From the NCBI GenBank assembly GCA_019359115.1, contig JAHHHW010000066.1, positions 1-64,000 on the forward strand: a stretch of DNA of 64,000 nt, given 5' to 3'. Made by a program: the position numbers and the translations under genes. The stretch comes from Pelatocladus maniniholoensis HA4357-MV3 (GTDB taxonomy: Bacteria; Cyanobacteriota; Cyanobacteriia; Cyanobacteriales; Nostocaceae). Under the pieces are notes generated by a model. It saw nothing but the letters and a program-made list of their open reading frames with translations, was not told the DNA's origin and made no database searches. Shown in pieces: positions 45,665 through 54,830 of this stretch (its first letter is position 1; each line of letters starts with the position of its first letter).

Positions 45665-45913
45665 TGAGTTCTCCTGAAGTGAGTATCTTATAAGTGATTT
45701 TTGTGTTGTAAAAGTAACTTACCCACTTAAAATTGCTTTCATATCACTCTGGCTAAAAAATTTTCTCGCCAGCACGGAAAAGGAATGGGGATTGAGGGGA
45801 GAAGGGGACAAGGGAGAATGACAATTAACCCTTGAAGATTGACCAACAATCAACAATTTATTTGTTATGCTAGATTAGACATAGTCGTTATGAGTTCGCA
45901 TAACCTAGCCATC

Positions 45914-47281
45914 ATGACCAACCCAAATGTAGAAAACGTCGTAATTATCGGTTCTGGGCCAGCAGGCTACACAGCTGCTATTTACGCGGGACGCGCCAAC
46001 CTGAAACCAGTTGTATTTGAGGGGTTCCAAGCAGGGGGTTTACCTGGTGGACAGTTAATGACAACAACGGAAGTAGAAAACTTTCCTGGCTTCCCCAAAG
46101 GGATTACTGGGCCAGAACTGATGGATTTGATGAAGGCTCAAGCGGAACGTTGGGGCGCTGAACTTTACACAGAAGACGTTATTGAAGTAGATTTGAGTCA
46201 GCGTCCGTTTACAGTCCGCTCAGAAGAACGGGAATTTAAAACCTATAGTTTAATTATTGCCACAGGTGCAACAGCTAGGCGTTTGGGTTTAACCAACGAG
46301 CATGAATTTTGGAGTCGCGGTATTTCTGCTTGTGCAATCTGTGATGGCGCTACACCAATTTTCCACGGTGCTGAATTGGCTGTGGTGGGTGGTGGTGACT
46401 CAGCAGCAGAAGAAGCTATTTATTTAACTAAATATGGCTCTAAGGTAAATTTGCTGGTACGCTCTGAAAAGATGCGCGCTTCTAAAGCCATGCAAGACCG
46501 GGTTTTGAGTAACCCCAAAATCCATGTTCATTGGAACACTGAACCTGTGGATGTGTTCGGGAACGGTCACATGGAAGGAGTGAAAATCCGCAATAATCAA
46601 ACCAGCGAAGAAAGCGAACTGCACGTCAAGGGTTTATTCTACGCGATCGGTCACACTCCCAATACTTCTTTGTTTCAGGGACAAATAGAACTTGACGAAG
46701 TGGGTTACGTTGTTACCAAACCCAATTCACCAGAAACAAGTTTAGAAGGGGTTTTTGCTGCTGGTGACGTGCAGGATCACGAATATCGTCAAGCAATTAC
46801 CGCAGCAGGTAGTGGTTGTATGGCGGCAATGTTAGCAGAACGGTGGTTATCTGCCAATGATTTACTTCAGGAGTTTCATCAAGTGTCGCAAACTCCCGAT
46901 AATGATTTAGAGCCTCAGCCTACCTCTAACAAAACTCCCACTGATGACGAATTTGATTTAAATGCAACACGCCATGAGGGAAGTTATTCTCTGCGGAAGC
47001 TTTTCCATGAAAGCGATCGCCTGCTCATTGTCAAATACGTTTCTCCCGGTTGTGGCCCTTGCCATACCCTCAAACCTATACTTAATAAAGTAGTCGATGA
47101 ATTTGATGGCAAAATTCACTTTGTAGAAATTGATATCGACAAAGACCGGGAAATTGCAGAAAACGCGGGTATTAGTGGAACTCCCACAATTCAGTTTTTT
47201 AAGAATAAGGAATTGGTGAAAGAACTTAAAGGCGTCAAGCAAAAGAGCGAGTATCGACAATTGATAGAAAGTAATTTGTAG
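45914..47281 (+). CDS. NADPH-thioredoxin reductase with C-terminal thioredoxin (NTRC)
   Basis: NTRC passes electrons from NADPH to its own thioredoxin domain, mainly to recycle 2-Cys peroxiredoxin and tune light-regulated enzymes. The 455-residue protein has FAD-binding [20 protein letters not shown] (about 8-27), the redox CAICDGA (about 143-149), NADPH-binding [12 protein letters not shown], the FAD end [16 protein letters not shown], a linker of about 60 residues, and thioredoxin with PGCGPCHTL (about 376-384) and cis-Pro in SGTPTIQFF. Start set at the ATG at 45914 (MTNPNVENV); the longer frame from a TTG lacks family similarity. A terminator hairpin follows. Confidence 0.95.
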   Translation: MTNPNVENVVIIGSGPAGYTAAIYAGRANLKPVVFEGFQAGGLPGGQLMTTTEVENFPGFPKGITGPELMDLMKAQAERWGAELYTEDVIEVDLSQRPFTVRSEEREFKTYSLIIATGATARRLGLTNEHEFWSRGISACAICDGATPIFHGAELAVVGGGDSAAEEAIYLTKYGSKVNLLVRSEKMRASKAMQDRVLSNPKIHVHWNTEPVDVFGNGHMEGVKIRNNQTSEESELHVKGLFYAIGHTPNTSLFQGQIELDEVGYVVTKPNSPETSLEGVFAAGDVQDHEYRQAITAAGSGCMAAMLAERWLSANDLLQEFHQVSQTPDNDLEPQPTSNKTPTDDEFDLNATRHEGSYSLRKLFHESDRLLIVKYVSPGCGPCHTLKPILNKVVDEFDGKIHFVEIDIDKDREIAENAGISGTPTIQFFKNKELVKELKGVKQKSEYRQLIESNL

Positions 47282-47331
47282 TTGCTACACTTGTCAACTT
47301 TTGGTTTGAATCTACAGTGGAATCCCAAACT

Positions 47332-47369
47332 CAAGATCCCCGACTTCGCAAGAGTTGTCGGGGATCTTG
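47332..47369 (+). terminator. Terminator-like hairpin after NTRC
   Basis: CAAGATCCCCGAC and GTCGGGGATCTTG form a 13-bp perfect stem with a 12-nt loop. Nearly the same stem recurs at 51140-51173. Confidence 0.7.
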
Positions 47370-47397
47370 TCTGGAGCTAATGATTTAGGAATGCTAT

Positions 47398-49158
47398 ATG
47401 ACCAAAATTGCACCCGTTATTATTGTGCTGGGTAACAACAGTATCCCTGTTGCTCGTAAGATTATTAGTGTTTTGCCAGAAGCGCAGTTATACGGACTAG
47501 CAGGCCGGACTTCTGATGTGGATGTGAGTTTTACAGAGTTTGGAGTCACACTGCGGGAGTTATTCACAAATAACACACCGATTATTGGCTTTTGTGCTAC
47601 AGGTATTTTGATCAGAACCTTAGCACCACTGCTTGCCAACAAGCGACAGGAACCCCCAGTTTTAGCTGTTGCAGAGGATGGTAGTGCAGTTGTACCTTTG
47701 TTGGGAGGACTCAATGGTGTCAATAGTTTGGCACGAAAGATTGCCAGTGTATTAAGTATAAAACCTGCGCTCACAACTACGGGTGATATCCGCTTTGGTA
47801 TTGCGTTGGAAGATCCACCAGCAGGCTATCGCTTGTCTAACCCGGAATATGCCAAAACCTTTATGTCTGACCTCTTGGCAGGACAATCGGTGCGATTAGA
47901 AGGTAATGCAGCTTGGCTAAGGAATAGTTCATTGCCTATTGTTCAAGATGCAGAGAAAGTCATAGAAGTTACAGAAAAAGCAGTAGATTCCACACCAAAT
48001 CACTTAATTTATCATCCTGCAACGATCGCCATCGGAATTACTCCCCTCAATCCCACATTACACACTGGGGAAGATTGCGAGTTAGTTGCGTTAGTACAAC
48101 AAATGCTAGCAGATGCACAGTTAGCTCCAGCGTCGGTGGCTGGGGTTTTTGCTAGTATTTCAGATGCGGCTGAACCTGGTTTACAAGCGATCGCTAGTTC
48201 TTTCAATCTGCCAATTCGTTTTTTTACTCCCGATGCGATCGCTCAGGTTATGTATCAAAACAATACCGCAGATGTGGCAATAGGAGCGGCTTTATTGGCT
48301 GCTGCTGGGGAATTGGTAATGCAACGGCAAACAGCTAATTTTTCGTGTGCGATCGCGATCGCACCTTTACCCATCGACATCAATACCACAGGTACACCAC
48401 GGGGACGCTTGGCTATTATTGGCACAGGGCCAGGTAGAAGTGATTGGATGTCGCCGGAAGTCAAAGAAATATTACGTAATGCCACTGATTTTGTTGGTTA
48501 TTCTACTTACCTGAATTTAGTTAAAGCTTTCACCAAGGATAAACGCCTGCATGAGTCTGACAATCGCGAAGAAATTGCACGAGCAAAGGTAGCGCTGGAT
48601 TTAGCAGCAGAGGGATGGTTTGTGGTAGTAATATCCTCTGGTGATCCTGGAATCTATGCAATGGCTGCCGCAGTCTTTGAAGTGTTGGATAAACAAGCAA
48701 AGCCAGAGTGGCAAAGTATCGAAATTCAAGTAGCGCCGGGTATTTCCGCAATGCAAGCAGCCGCAGCTAAAATAGGCGCACCCCTTGGTCATGATTTCTG
48801 TACAATTTCCCTTTCAGATATCTTAAAACCCTGGTCAATTATCGAACAACGGATTACTGCTGCTGCTCAAGCAGATTTTGTGATTGCTTTTTATAATCCA
48901 GTTTCCAAGCAACGCACCTGGCAATTAGCACAGACACAAAAAATACTCCTGCGTCATCGTTCTGCCGATACTCCGGTAGTACTTGCGCGTAACCTCGGTA
49001 GAGATGGAGAATCAACTGTAGTGTGTACTCTGGGAAATTTAGTACCAGAACAGGCTGATATGCGGACAGTGATTATTGTAGGTTCCAGCAAAACCCGAAT
49101 GATCCAAAAACCAGATGGTGGTATCTGGGTTTATACTCCCCGTCGCTATGATGATTAA
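47398..49158 (+). CDS. cobJ: CbiG-CobJ fusion, precorrin-3B C17-methyltransferase
   Basis: Ring-contraction enzyme of cobalamin synthesis. The 586-residue protein joins a CbiG-like half (about 1-330; IIGFCATGILIRTLAPLL and TAIGITPLNP-type segments, here IAIGITPLNP) with a CobJ half (about 340-586): RLAIIGTGPGRSDWMSP opening SAM loop, VGYSTYLNLV, VISSGDPGIYAMAA, GISAMQAAAAKIGAPLGHDF and ADFVIAFYNPVSKQRTW. The fused form is usual in cyanobacteria. Its substrate comes from the SUMT (CobA) step, whose gene in this window is only a remnant. Confidence 0.93.
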   Translation: MTKIAPVIIVLGNNSIPVARKIISVLPEAQLYGLAGRTSDVDVSFTEFGVTLRELFTNNTPIIGFCATGILIRTLAPLLANKRQEPPVLAVAEDGSAVVPLLGGLNGVNSLARKIASVLSIKPALTTTGDIRFGIALEDPPAGYRLSNPEYAKTFMSDLLAGQSVRLEGNAAWLRNSSLPIVQDAEKVIEVTEKAVDSTPNHLIYHPATIAIGITPLNPTLHTGEDCELVALVQQMLADAQLAPASVAGVFASISDAAEPGLQAIASSFNLPIRFFTPDAIAQVMYQNNTADVAIGAALLAAAGELVMQRQTANFSCAIAIAPLPIDINTTGTPRGRLAIIGTGPGRSDWMSPEVKEILRNATDFVGYSTYLNLVKAFTKDKRLHESDNREEIARAKVALDLAAEGWFVVVISSGDPGIYAMAAAVFEVLDKQAKPEWQSIEIQVAPGISAMQAAAAKIGAPLGHDFCTISLSDILKPWSIIEQRITAAAQADFVIAFYNPVSKQRTWQLAQTQKILLRHRSADTPVVLARNLGRDGESTVVCTLGNLVPEQADMRTVIIVGSSKTRMIQKPDGGIWVYTPRRYDD

Positions 49159-49173
49159 TACCGAGATCAACAT

Positions 49174-50862
49174 ATGAAATATCACTATGTACTTACATCT
49201 GCCCTAATCGGCGTATCCGTTGTGATGGTGCAATCCCAGATTGCAACTGCTCTATCTTCACAACAATTAGAAAAGATTTCTCAAGAAATTACAGTCAAGA
49301 TTATTGATAATGATCAAACTCCCCCTGGTAATGGTTCAGGAATAATTATCAAGCGCTCTGGTGACACTTACACCGTCCTCACTGCTTACCATGTGGTGCA
49401 ATCTGGGAAAAAATACGAAATCATTACCCCTGAAGAACAAAGTTATACAACCAACACTGTCAAACAATTGCAAGGGTTAGACTTAGCCATTGTTGAGTTT
49501 AGCAGTAGTGAAACTTATAACGTTGCGAAAATTGGTAATTCCGATCAAGCCACAGCCAGTACAACTGTGTATGTTGCTGGGTTTCCTGGGAGGACAGCAG
49601 CAATTTCTAATCCTGGCTTATTTTTCGTGAAGGGACAAGTAAATGCTAATGGTACTGCCCAGCGTGATGGTTATAACTTAATTTACGATAATAAGACAGC
49701 CAAAGGTATGAGCGGCGGGCCTGTGCTGAATGAACAAGGGGAAGTAGTAGGCGTTCATGGCAGAGTTGACGATCAATTAGACGTGGGTATAGGCACTACC
49801 ATTAACTTAGCTTTACGACAAATACCAATATTGACGGCAAATACGGGATTGACTGCGCCAATTAAAAAAGTTACTGCTGCGCCTAAATCTGACGATTTTT
49901 ATATCAAAGCAAAGGAGAAGTATACTCAGAAAGACTATCAAGGAGCGATCGCCGATTACAGCACAGCAATTCGCCTCAATCCTAGATATGTGTATGCTTA
50001 CAACAACCGAGGTATAGTCCGTTCCGAATTAGGAGATAACAAAGGAGCTGTAGCTGATTACACCCAAGCCCTCAGAATTAATCCCAAGTTTGCCTTAGCT
50101 TATAGCAACCGATGTAATATCCGCTCAGATTTAGGAGATCATCAAGGAGCCATTAGTGATTGCAACCAAGCTCTCAAACTTAATTCCAATTTTGCCCCAG
50201 CCTATCTCAACCGGGGTAAAGCTCGTCGTGGATTAAAAGATAACCAAGGAGCTATAAGTGATTACAACCAAGCCCTCAAACTTAGGCCCAACTATGACAA
50301 AGCCTATAACAACCGAGGTAATGCTCTTTCGGATCTAGGAGACAGACAAGGGGCTATAGATGATTACAACCAAGCCCTCCAGATTAATCCCAACTATGCC
50401 GAAGCATACTACAACCGAGGTTTAGTCCGTAGTAAATTAGGAGACAGACAAGGGGCTATAACTGATTACACTCAAGCCATCAAACTGAAGCCCAACTATG
50501 ACAAAGCCTACAACAACCGATGTAATATCCGCTTATATTTAGGAGACGAGCAAGGGGCTATAGCTGATTGCAACGAAGCGCTCAAAATTAATCCCAACTA
50601 CGACAAAGCTTACTACAACCGAGGTAATGCTCTTCGTGATTTAGGAGACAAGAAAGGGGCTATAGCTGATTACAACCAAGCTATCAAAATTAATCCCAAT
50701 TTTGCCTATGCTTATTACCGCCGAGGTAATGCTCGTGGTAATTGGGGTGACAAACAAGGTGGGATCGCGGATTTACAAAAAGCTGCTGAAATATTTCAAA
50801 AAGAAGGAAATAAACAAGGGTATCAAAACGCCTTGCAGGATATTAGAAGGCTTCAGCAGTAA
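49174..50862 (+). CDS. Exported trypsin-like serine protease with TPR repeats
   Basis: A 562-residue protein with signal peptide (about 1-27), an S1-type protease domain (about 30-225) with His in VLTAYHVV (about 68-75), Asp in LQGLDLAIVEF (about 101-111) and Ser in KGMSGGPVLN (about 173-182), then eight to nine very regular TPR units (about 245-530; DYTQALRINPKFALAYSNR type), some near-identical at DNA level. The TPRs resemble Sel1/TPR arrays of cyanobacterial periplasmic proteins. Substrate is unknown. It lies 15 bp after cobJ but is functionally unrelated. Confidence 0.88.
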   Translation: MKYHYVLTSALIGVSVVMVQSQIATALSSQQLEKISQEITVKIIDNDQTPPGNGSGIIIKRSGDTYTVLTAYHVVQSGKKYEIITPEEQSYTTNTVKQLQGLDLAIVEFSSSETYNVAKIGNSDQATASTTVYVAGFPGRTAAISNPGLFFVKGQVNANGTAQRDGYNLIYDNKTAKGMSGGPVLNEQGEVVGVHGRVDDQLDVGIGTTINLALRQIPILTANTGLTAPIKKVTAAPKSDDFYIKAKEKYTQKDYQGAIADYSTAIRLNPRYVYAYNNRGIVRSELGDNKGAVADYTQALRINPKFALAYSNRCNIRSDLGDHQGAISDCNQALKLNSNFAPAYLNRGKARRGLKDNQGAISDYNQALKLRPNYDKAYNNRGNALSDLGDRQGAIDDYNQALQINPNYAEAYYNRGLVRSKLGDRQGAITDYTQAIKLKPNYDKAYNNRCNIRLYLGDEQGAIADCNEALKINPNYDKAYYNRGNALRDLGDKKGAIADYNQAIKINPNFAYAYYRRGNARGNWGDKQGGIADLQKAAEIFQKEGNKQGYQNALQDIRRLQQ

Positions 50863-50932
50863 TTAAAATCGAAGTTCAAAAAACCGCCTGGTCATAGCTC
50901 AAGTCTGCTTAAGTAGACTACTTGATTTATTA

Positions 50933-51129
50933 GAGTCGTCTGAAGACGACTTGTGCAATTAGCTAATACCATTTTCATATGAAGATGCATAGAAAGAACC
51001 CCACCGCCTTCGGCACCTCCCCTTGGTAAGGGGAGGTTGGGAGGGGTTAAAATAATGTGCAGCTTCATATTTAATTGGTATAAGGGTTTAAACCCAAGCG
51101 CGGGTATATTGAAAAAATTGGGATGCTCC
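50933..51129. repeat. Dispersed mosaic repeat, copy B (interrupted)
   Basis: Matches 5441-5519 from GAGTCGTC-TGAA-GACGAC to gatgctcc, but is split after 'gctaa' by the 114-bp element at 50967-51080. Confidence 0.85.
50967..51080. mobile_element. MITE-like 114-bp element with terminal inverted repeats
   Basis: Ends TACCATTTTCATATGAAG and CTTCATATTTAATTGGTA match as inverted repeats at 15 of 18 positions. The element is flanked by TAA on both sides (50964-50966, 51081-51083), present once in the empty copy at 5441-5519, so TAA is the target duplication. It has no coding capacity; the centre has the hairpin CCTCCCC-TTGGTAA-GGGGAGG. Confidence 0.8.
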
Positions 51130-51139
51130 TTATAGATAT

Positions 51140-51173
51140 AGATCCCCGACTTCACAGAAGAAGTCGGGGATCT
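51140..51173. terminator. Terminator-like hairpin between convergent genes
   Basis: AGATCCCCGACTTC and its exact complement with a 6-nt loop. Same stem core as the hairpin after NTRC (47332-47369). Confidence 0.7.
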
Positions 51174-51208
51174 GAACACCCGCCACTCATTAAAATCAAT
51201 GTGTCGAG

Positions 51209-52186
51209 CTACTTAGAATGTTGCAACAGAAAAGCTTCCACCTCATCTGTGGTTGGTTGAGATGCGATCGCTCCTGGTTTCATTGTTGTCAATGCTCCAA
51301 CAGCGCTAGCATAGGTGACAATATGTTTAGCTTTTTCTGGATCACTCAAGCTTTTGATCCCATGAGTTATTAACTGGTGGATGAATCCAGCCACAAAACT
51401 ATCTCCGGCGCCAGTGGTATCAGCTACATTCACAGCAAAGGCGGGTAATTCACCATCGTGTTCTTCAAAGGAGTAAGCACAACCGTGTTCGCCATCCGTC
51501 ACTACCACACCTTCAATGGAGTCGAGATGGTTGAAAATTTCCCTTGGTCTTCTGGTGTTAAATAGCCATTCGGCTTCTTCTAGTGAAAGTTTGAGAAAAT
51601 CGACTTGTTTGAATAATGCACGGATCGTTTGCGGTGCTATGTCAGGGTTAGGCCAAAATACAGGACGCCAATTCACATCCAGCAAAACTTTGAGGTTGTA
51701 TTCTTCTGCTAGTTGCAAAGTACGGTAAACTGCTTTGGCACTTTCTGGATAGGCTAATTCCAAAGTTCCCAAAACCAGAAAATCTGCGGCTTCAAAGAGC
51801 TTGATTGGTAATTGCTTGGCTTGCAAGCGGGTATCAGCAAATTCTGTGGTGTCGTACTGTCCAAATCCAGCAAAGTGGCGATCGCCTTCAACAGAGCGAA
51901 CGACATAAACTTGTCGCGTTGGTGCTGTAGGATGGCGCTGGACACCAGTTGTATCTACATCGATATTTTGCAATAAGTCTACCAGTTCATTGCCTGGTTG
52001 ATCTTCACCTACACAACCAATAAATCCCGTGGGGATACCCAGCTTGACTAAAGCACAGGCTACGTTGGCTGGCGCACCTCCTGGATAAGGAGTCCAAGAC
52101 TCCACCTCGGCGAGCGATCGCCCCAATTGATCAGCTAAACAATCAAATAAAATCTCACCCAGGCACAGAACACGGGGATTACTCAT
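51209..52186 (-). CDS. Fructokinase (PfkB family carbohydrate kinase)
   Basis: A 325-residue sugar kinase. Opening VLCLGEILFDCLAD (about 5-18), sugar site YPGGAPANVACALVKLG (about 34-50), and the catalytic ATP loop DTTGAGDSFVAGF (about 254-266) with Asp as base. The pattern is that of bacterial and plant fructokinases, linked in cyanobacteria to sucrose breakdown. The adjacent genes give no pathway context. Confidence 0.9.
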   Translation of the reverse strand: MSNPRVLCLGEILFDCLADQLGRSLAEVESWTPYPGGAPANVACALVKLGIPTGFIGCVGEDQPGNELVDLLQNIDVDTTGVQRHPTAPTRQVYVVRSVEGDRHFAGFGQYDTTEFADTRLQAKQLPIKLFEAADFLVLGTLELAYPESAKAVYRTLQLAEEYNLKVLLDVNWRPVFWPNPDIAPQTIRALFKQVDFLKLSLEEAEWLFNTRRPREIFNHLDSIEGVVVTDGEHGCAYSFEEHDGELPAFAVNVADTTGAGDSFVAGFIHQLITHGIKSLSDPEKAKHIVTYASAVGALTTMKPGAIASQPTTDEVEAFLLQHSK

Positions 52187-52222
52187 CTGGTTTTAAATTT
52201 CGGAAGATGATTTTCCATTCAT

Positions 52223-52414
52223 GAAGGCAGAAGGCAGGAGGCAGAAGGCAGAAGGGAACCCACGTCTAAAAACGTGGGATTGAAACAAGGATGCCGTATT
52301 TCATCGCGCTACGCATCTCGAAATACATTTTCTTCCTTAGTGGGCTTTATACCCACAACTAAAGTTTTAATTGATACTTCTTACCTTCTGCCTTCTGCCC
52401 TCGACCCTCTGCCT
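52223..52414. repeat. Inverted pair of GGCAGAA tandem repeats enclosing a hairpin element
   Basis: Left arm 'gaaggcagaaggcaggagg' type, right arm 'ccttctgccttctgccctc' type, about 125 bp apart. Inside are CCCACGT-CTAAAA-ACGTGGG (52259-52278) followed by ATTGAAAC, and AGTGGG...CCCAC-ACT further on. The enclosed part resembles an IS200/IS605-type end. Confidence 0.7.
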
Positions 52415-52495
52415 TTCTTTGTAAAAAATCTACAATAATTTCTACTATTTTAGAGGCGATGTGTAACACAATTAAACAGCAAGGCATTTTTTTGA

Positions 52496-52542
52496 AACCC
52501 CCACTCATTCCTAGACCATAGAGCTAAGAATGAGTGGGGGTT
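52496..52542 (-). terminator. Strong hairpin downstream of the desaturase gene
   Basis: AACCCCCACTCATTC and its exact complement form a 15-bp stem with a 17-nt loop, 55 bp past the stop. No T-run follows on minus, so it may protect the mRNA end rather than act as a classic terminator. Confidence 0.6.
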
Positions 52543-52596
52543 AAGAATCGCATACAGCGTTAGTTCAATTATCAATAATTGATGACTTTAATCATC

Positions 52597-53415
52597 TCAT
52601 GACTTTTTATCTGCTAACTTGACATTCGTGGCTAGACCAAGCGTCTGTAGCAGTTTGACTGTCATCCAAGTCATGTCAAATTCCCACCATTGCAGTCCGT
52701 GACGAGCCGAATACTGAAATGCATGGTGGTTATTGTGCCAACCTTCACCGTAAGTTAATAAGGCAACCCACCAACAATTTGTTGAGCGATCGCCTGATTC
52801 ATAAGTACGATAACCAAATTTATGGGTAGCACTATTGACTAACCAGGTGCAATGCCATACAAAAACTAGGCGAACAAAAACTCCCCAGATCACGAAAGGC
52901 CAGCCACCTAGCAAAAACAGTACTACACCTAGAGCTACTTGGAGCCAAATTAAATTGTTTTGGAAAAACTGATAAACTGGGTCATCGCAAATATCTTTCG
53001 TAAAGCGAGGTACTTCTGGCTGTAGTGGTGAATGAAAAAACATCCAACCCATGTGACTCCACCAGAAGCCTTTGTTGGAATCATGGGGATCTAACTCCTT
53101 GTCTGAGTACAAATGATGCATTCGATGCATACCAACCCATTCTATTGGCCCTCCTTCGCAGGAAAGGGTTCCGCATAAAACAAGGAAGTATTCTAGCCAC
53201 TTAGGAGTTTGAAAACTACGGTGGGTGACGAGGCGGTGATAGCCCAGAGTAATACCTAAGCCACCTGTTACCCAATGGAGAAACAAGCACACACCAACTG
53301 CTTTCCAGCTAAAGAAACCGGGAAACAGAGCAAGCAACGCAGCAGCGTGCAGAACACTCAAGAATGTAATGTGTACTAAATGGCTTCGGGATTTTGTTGA
53401 TGTAGCAATTGTCAT
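52597..53415 (-). CDS. desC: Acyl-lipid/acyl-CoA delta-9 desaturase
   Basis: A 272-residue membrane di-iron desaturase that puts the first double bond into stearoyl chains of membrane lipids. Histidine boxes are HRLVTH (60-65), HRMHH (97-101) and HNNHH (227-231), with GYH before the first. Four membrane helices are evident. In cyanobacteria the type is DesC, often cold-regulated. It is divergent from a PLP enzyme gene; a stem-loop follows its stop. Confidence 0.92.
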   Translation of the reverse strand: MTIATSTKSRSHLVHITFLSVLHAAALLALFPGFFSWKAVGVCLFLHWVTGGLGITLGYHRLVTHRSFQTPKWLEYFLVLCGTLSCEGGPIEWVGMHRMHHLYSDKELDPHDSNKGFWWSHMGWMFFHSPLQPEVPRFTKDICDDPVYQFFQNNLIWLQVALGVVLFLLGGWPFVIWGVFVRLVFVWHCTWLVNSATHKFGYRTYESGDRSTNCWWVALLTYGEGWHNNHHAFQYSARHGLQWWEFDMTWMTVKLLQTLGLATNVKLADKKS

Positions 53416-53500
53416 GCAGTAACCTGAATAGGAATTGTTCAGCCTAATCTGCGCGATCCTTAAATCCGCATATTATGTTTTTTTTGTGAATGAGGAACTA

Positions 53501-54733
53501 ATGAACAGCTTGGAACAGCTGCGGCAAGCAGAACAGGCACTGTTACAGATTTTTTCTGGAATTGACGCTCAGGTCAAGAGAAATCTTTACAGAGTGTTAA
53601 GTGCTTTTCGCCATCATCGAGTCGGCGCTCACCATTTTGCAGGTGTCACAGGATACGGTCATGATGACTTAGGGCGAGAAACTTTAGACAAAGTGTTTGC
53701 CGAAGTTATGGGCGCAGAGGCAGCTATTGTGCGAGTTCAGTTTGTATCTGGAACTCACGCGATCGCTTGTGCCTTACTTGGTGTCCTCCGTCCTGGTGAC
53801 GAAATACTCTCGGTGGCTGGCGCTCCTTACGACACATTAGAAGAAGTGATAGGTTTACGGGGTCATGGTCAAGGCTCCCTTATAGAGTTTGGCATCCGCT
53901 ATCGCCAATTGGATCTTACTCCAGAAGGAACAGTGGATTGGCAAGCTTTAAGCCGAACGGTAGAGAATAAAACTAGTTTAGTCCTCATTCAGCGCTCTTG
54001 TGGCTATTCTTGGCGTCCGAGTTTGTCAATTGCTGATATTGAAAAAATTATTAATTTAGTCAAGCAGCAAAATCCAAACACGATTTGCTTTGTTGATAAT
54101 TGCTACGGCGAATTTATAGAACTCAGTGAACCTACGCAGGTCGGCGCTGATTTAATGGCGGGTTCCTTGATCAAAAACCCTGGTGGAACTATTGTCACAG
54201 CTGGTGGTTACGTCGCTGGTCGCGCTGATTTGGTAGAAGCGGCTGCCTGTCGCCTGACTGCCCCTGGTATCGGTAGTTACGGCGGTGCGACCTTTGACCA
54301 AAATCGTCTACTCTTCCAAGGCTTATTTCTTGCACCCCAGATGGTAGGGGAAGCCATGAAAGGTACGCACTTGACAGGTTATGTTTTTGACAAGCTTGGT
54401 TATCCAGTTAATCCCGCACCCCTTGCACCTCGGCGTGATGTGATCCAAGCAATAAAACTCGGTTCTGCCGAGAAGTTAATTGCATTTTGTAAGGCAATAC
54501 AACAAAATTCACCCATCGGTTCTTATCTAGACCCCATTCCTGATCAAATGCCAGGTTACGAAAGCAAAGTCGTCATGGCTGGCGGGACATTTATTGAGGG
54601 TAGCACATTAGAGTTCTCGGCGGACGGGCCGTTACGAGAACCGTATGTAGTGTATTGCCAAGGGGGAACACATTGGACTCATGTGGCGATCGCTCTAGAA
54701 GCTGCTATTGAGGCGGTAGGATCAGCAAGCTAA
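53501..54733 (+). CDS. Methionine gamma-lyase family / 'aluminium resistance' PLP enzyme
   Basis: A 410-residue PLP-dependent enzyme of the Cys/Met metabolism superfamily, in the branch annotated as aluminium resistance or YnbB. RHHRVGAHHFAGVTGYGHDD (about 36-55), VSGTHAIACALLGVLRPGDE (about 82-101), FVDNCYGEF (about 197-205) with the PLP-contacting Asp, and the Schiff-base Lys in AGSLIKNPGG (about 218-227). Physiological substrate is unsettled. The start is the ATG at 53501, with GAGG 5 bp upstream; the longer frame from a TTG adds a non-conserved stretch. It is followed by an IS-like end region. Confidence 0.88.
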   Translation: MNSLEQLRQAEQALLQIFSGIDAQVKRNLYRVLSAFRHHRVGAHHFAGVTGYGHDDLGRETLDKVFAEVMGAEAAIVRVQFVSGTHAIACALLGVLRPGDEILSVAGAPYDTLEEVIGLRGHGQGSLIEFGIRYRQLDLTPEGTVDWQALSRTVENKTSLVLIQRSCGYSWRPSLSIADIEKIINLVKQQNPNTICFVDNCYGEFIELSEPTQVGADLMAGSLIKNPGGTIVTAGGYVAGRADLVEAAACRLTAPGIGSYGGATFDQNRLLFQGLFLAPQMVGEAMKGTHLTGYVFDKLGYPVNPAPLAPRRDVIQAIKLGSAEKLIAFCKAIQQNSPIGSYLDPIPDQMPGYESKVVMAGGTFIEGSTLEFSADGPLREPYVVYCQGGTHWTHVAIALEAAIEAVGSAS

Positions 54734-54740
54734 GTCAATT

Positions 54741-54830
54741 GAGAATCCCACCCCTTCAAGGAGTGGGGTGTAGCGACAGGGGAAACAGCAAGAAGCCTCA
54801 CGTCTGTTCCTTCGGGGAGCGTGAGATGAA
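54741..54830. mobile_element. Degraded IS200/IS605-type end region
   Basis: Two hairpins in tandem: CCCAC...GTGGG (54747-54767) and CTCACG...CGTGAG (54797-54825), followed by 'atgaaacc'. The order resembles subterminal hairpins of IS200/IS605 elements. No transposase or tnpB lies beside it. It overwrites the 3' end of the WD40 gene. Confidence 0.45.

Larger units (their letters stand above)
50863..51208. other. 346-bp repeat-filled gap
   Basis: Almost entirely repeat: mosaic repeat copy B, its 114-bp insertion and the hairpin at 51140-51173, located between convergent protease and fructokinase genes. No gene is seen; the 95-codon minus frame there crosses all three repeats. Confidence 0.75.
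52187..52596. other. 410-bp gap with nested repeats
   Basis: Between the minus-strand desaturase and fructokinase genes. It contains an inverted pair of 'ggcagaa' tandem repeats (52223-52256 and 52383-52414) enclosing an IS-like hairpin, and a strong hairpin at 52496-52542. No gene is seen. Confidence 0.65.

Noticed and set aside
47282..47397. Cobalamin riboswitch before cobJ
   Set aside because: The gap is only 116 bp and contains the NTRC terminator; no B12-box-like sequence was seen.
50892..51179. 95-codon open frame on minus
   Set aside because: It runs across the mosaic repeat, its inserted element and a hairpin, so it is a by-product of repeats.
52259..52286. Possible CRISPR repeat (ends in ATTGAAAC after a hairpin)
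   Set aside because: Only one unit, no spacers or regular copies, and no cas genes. It fits an IS-like end better.
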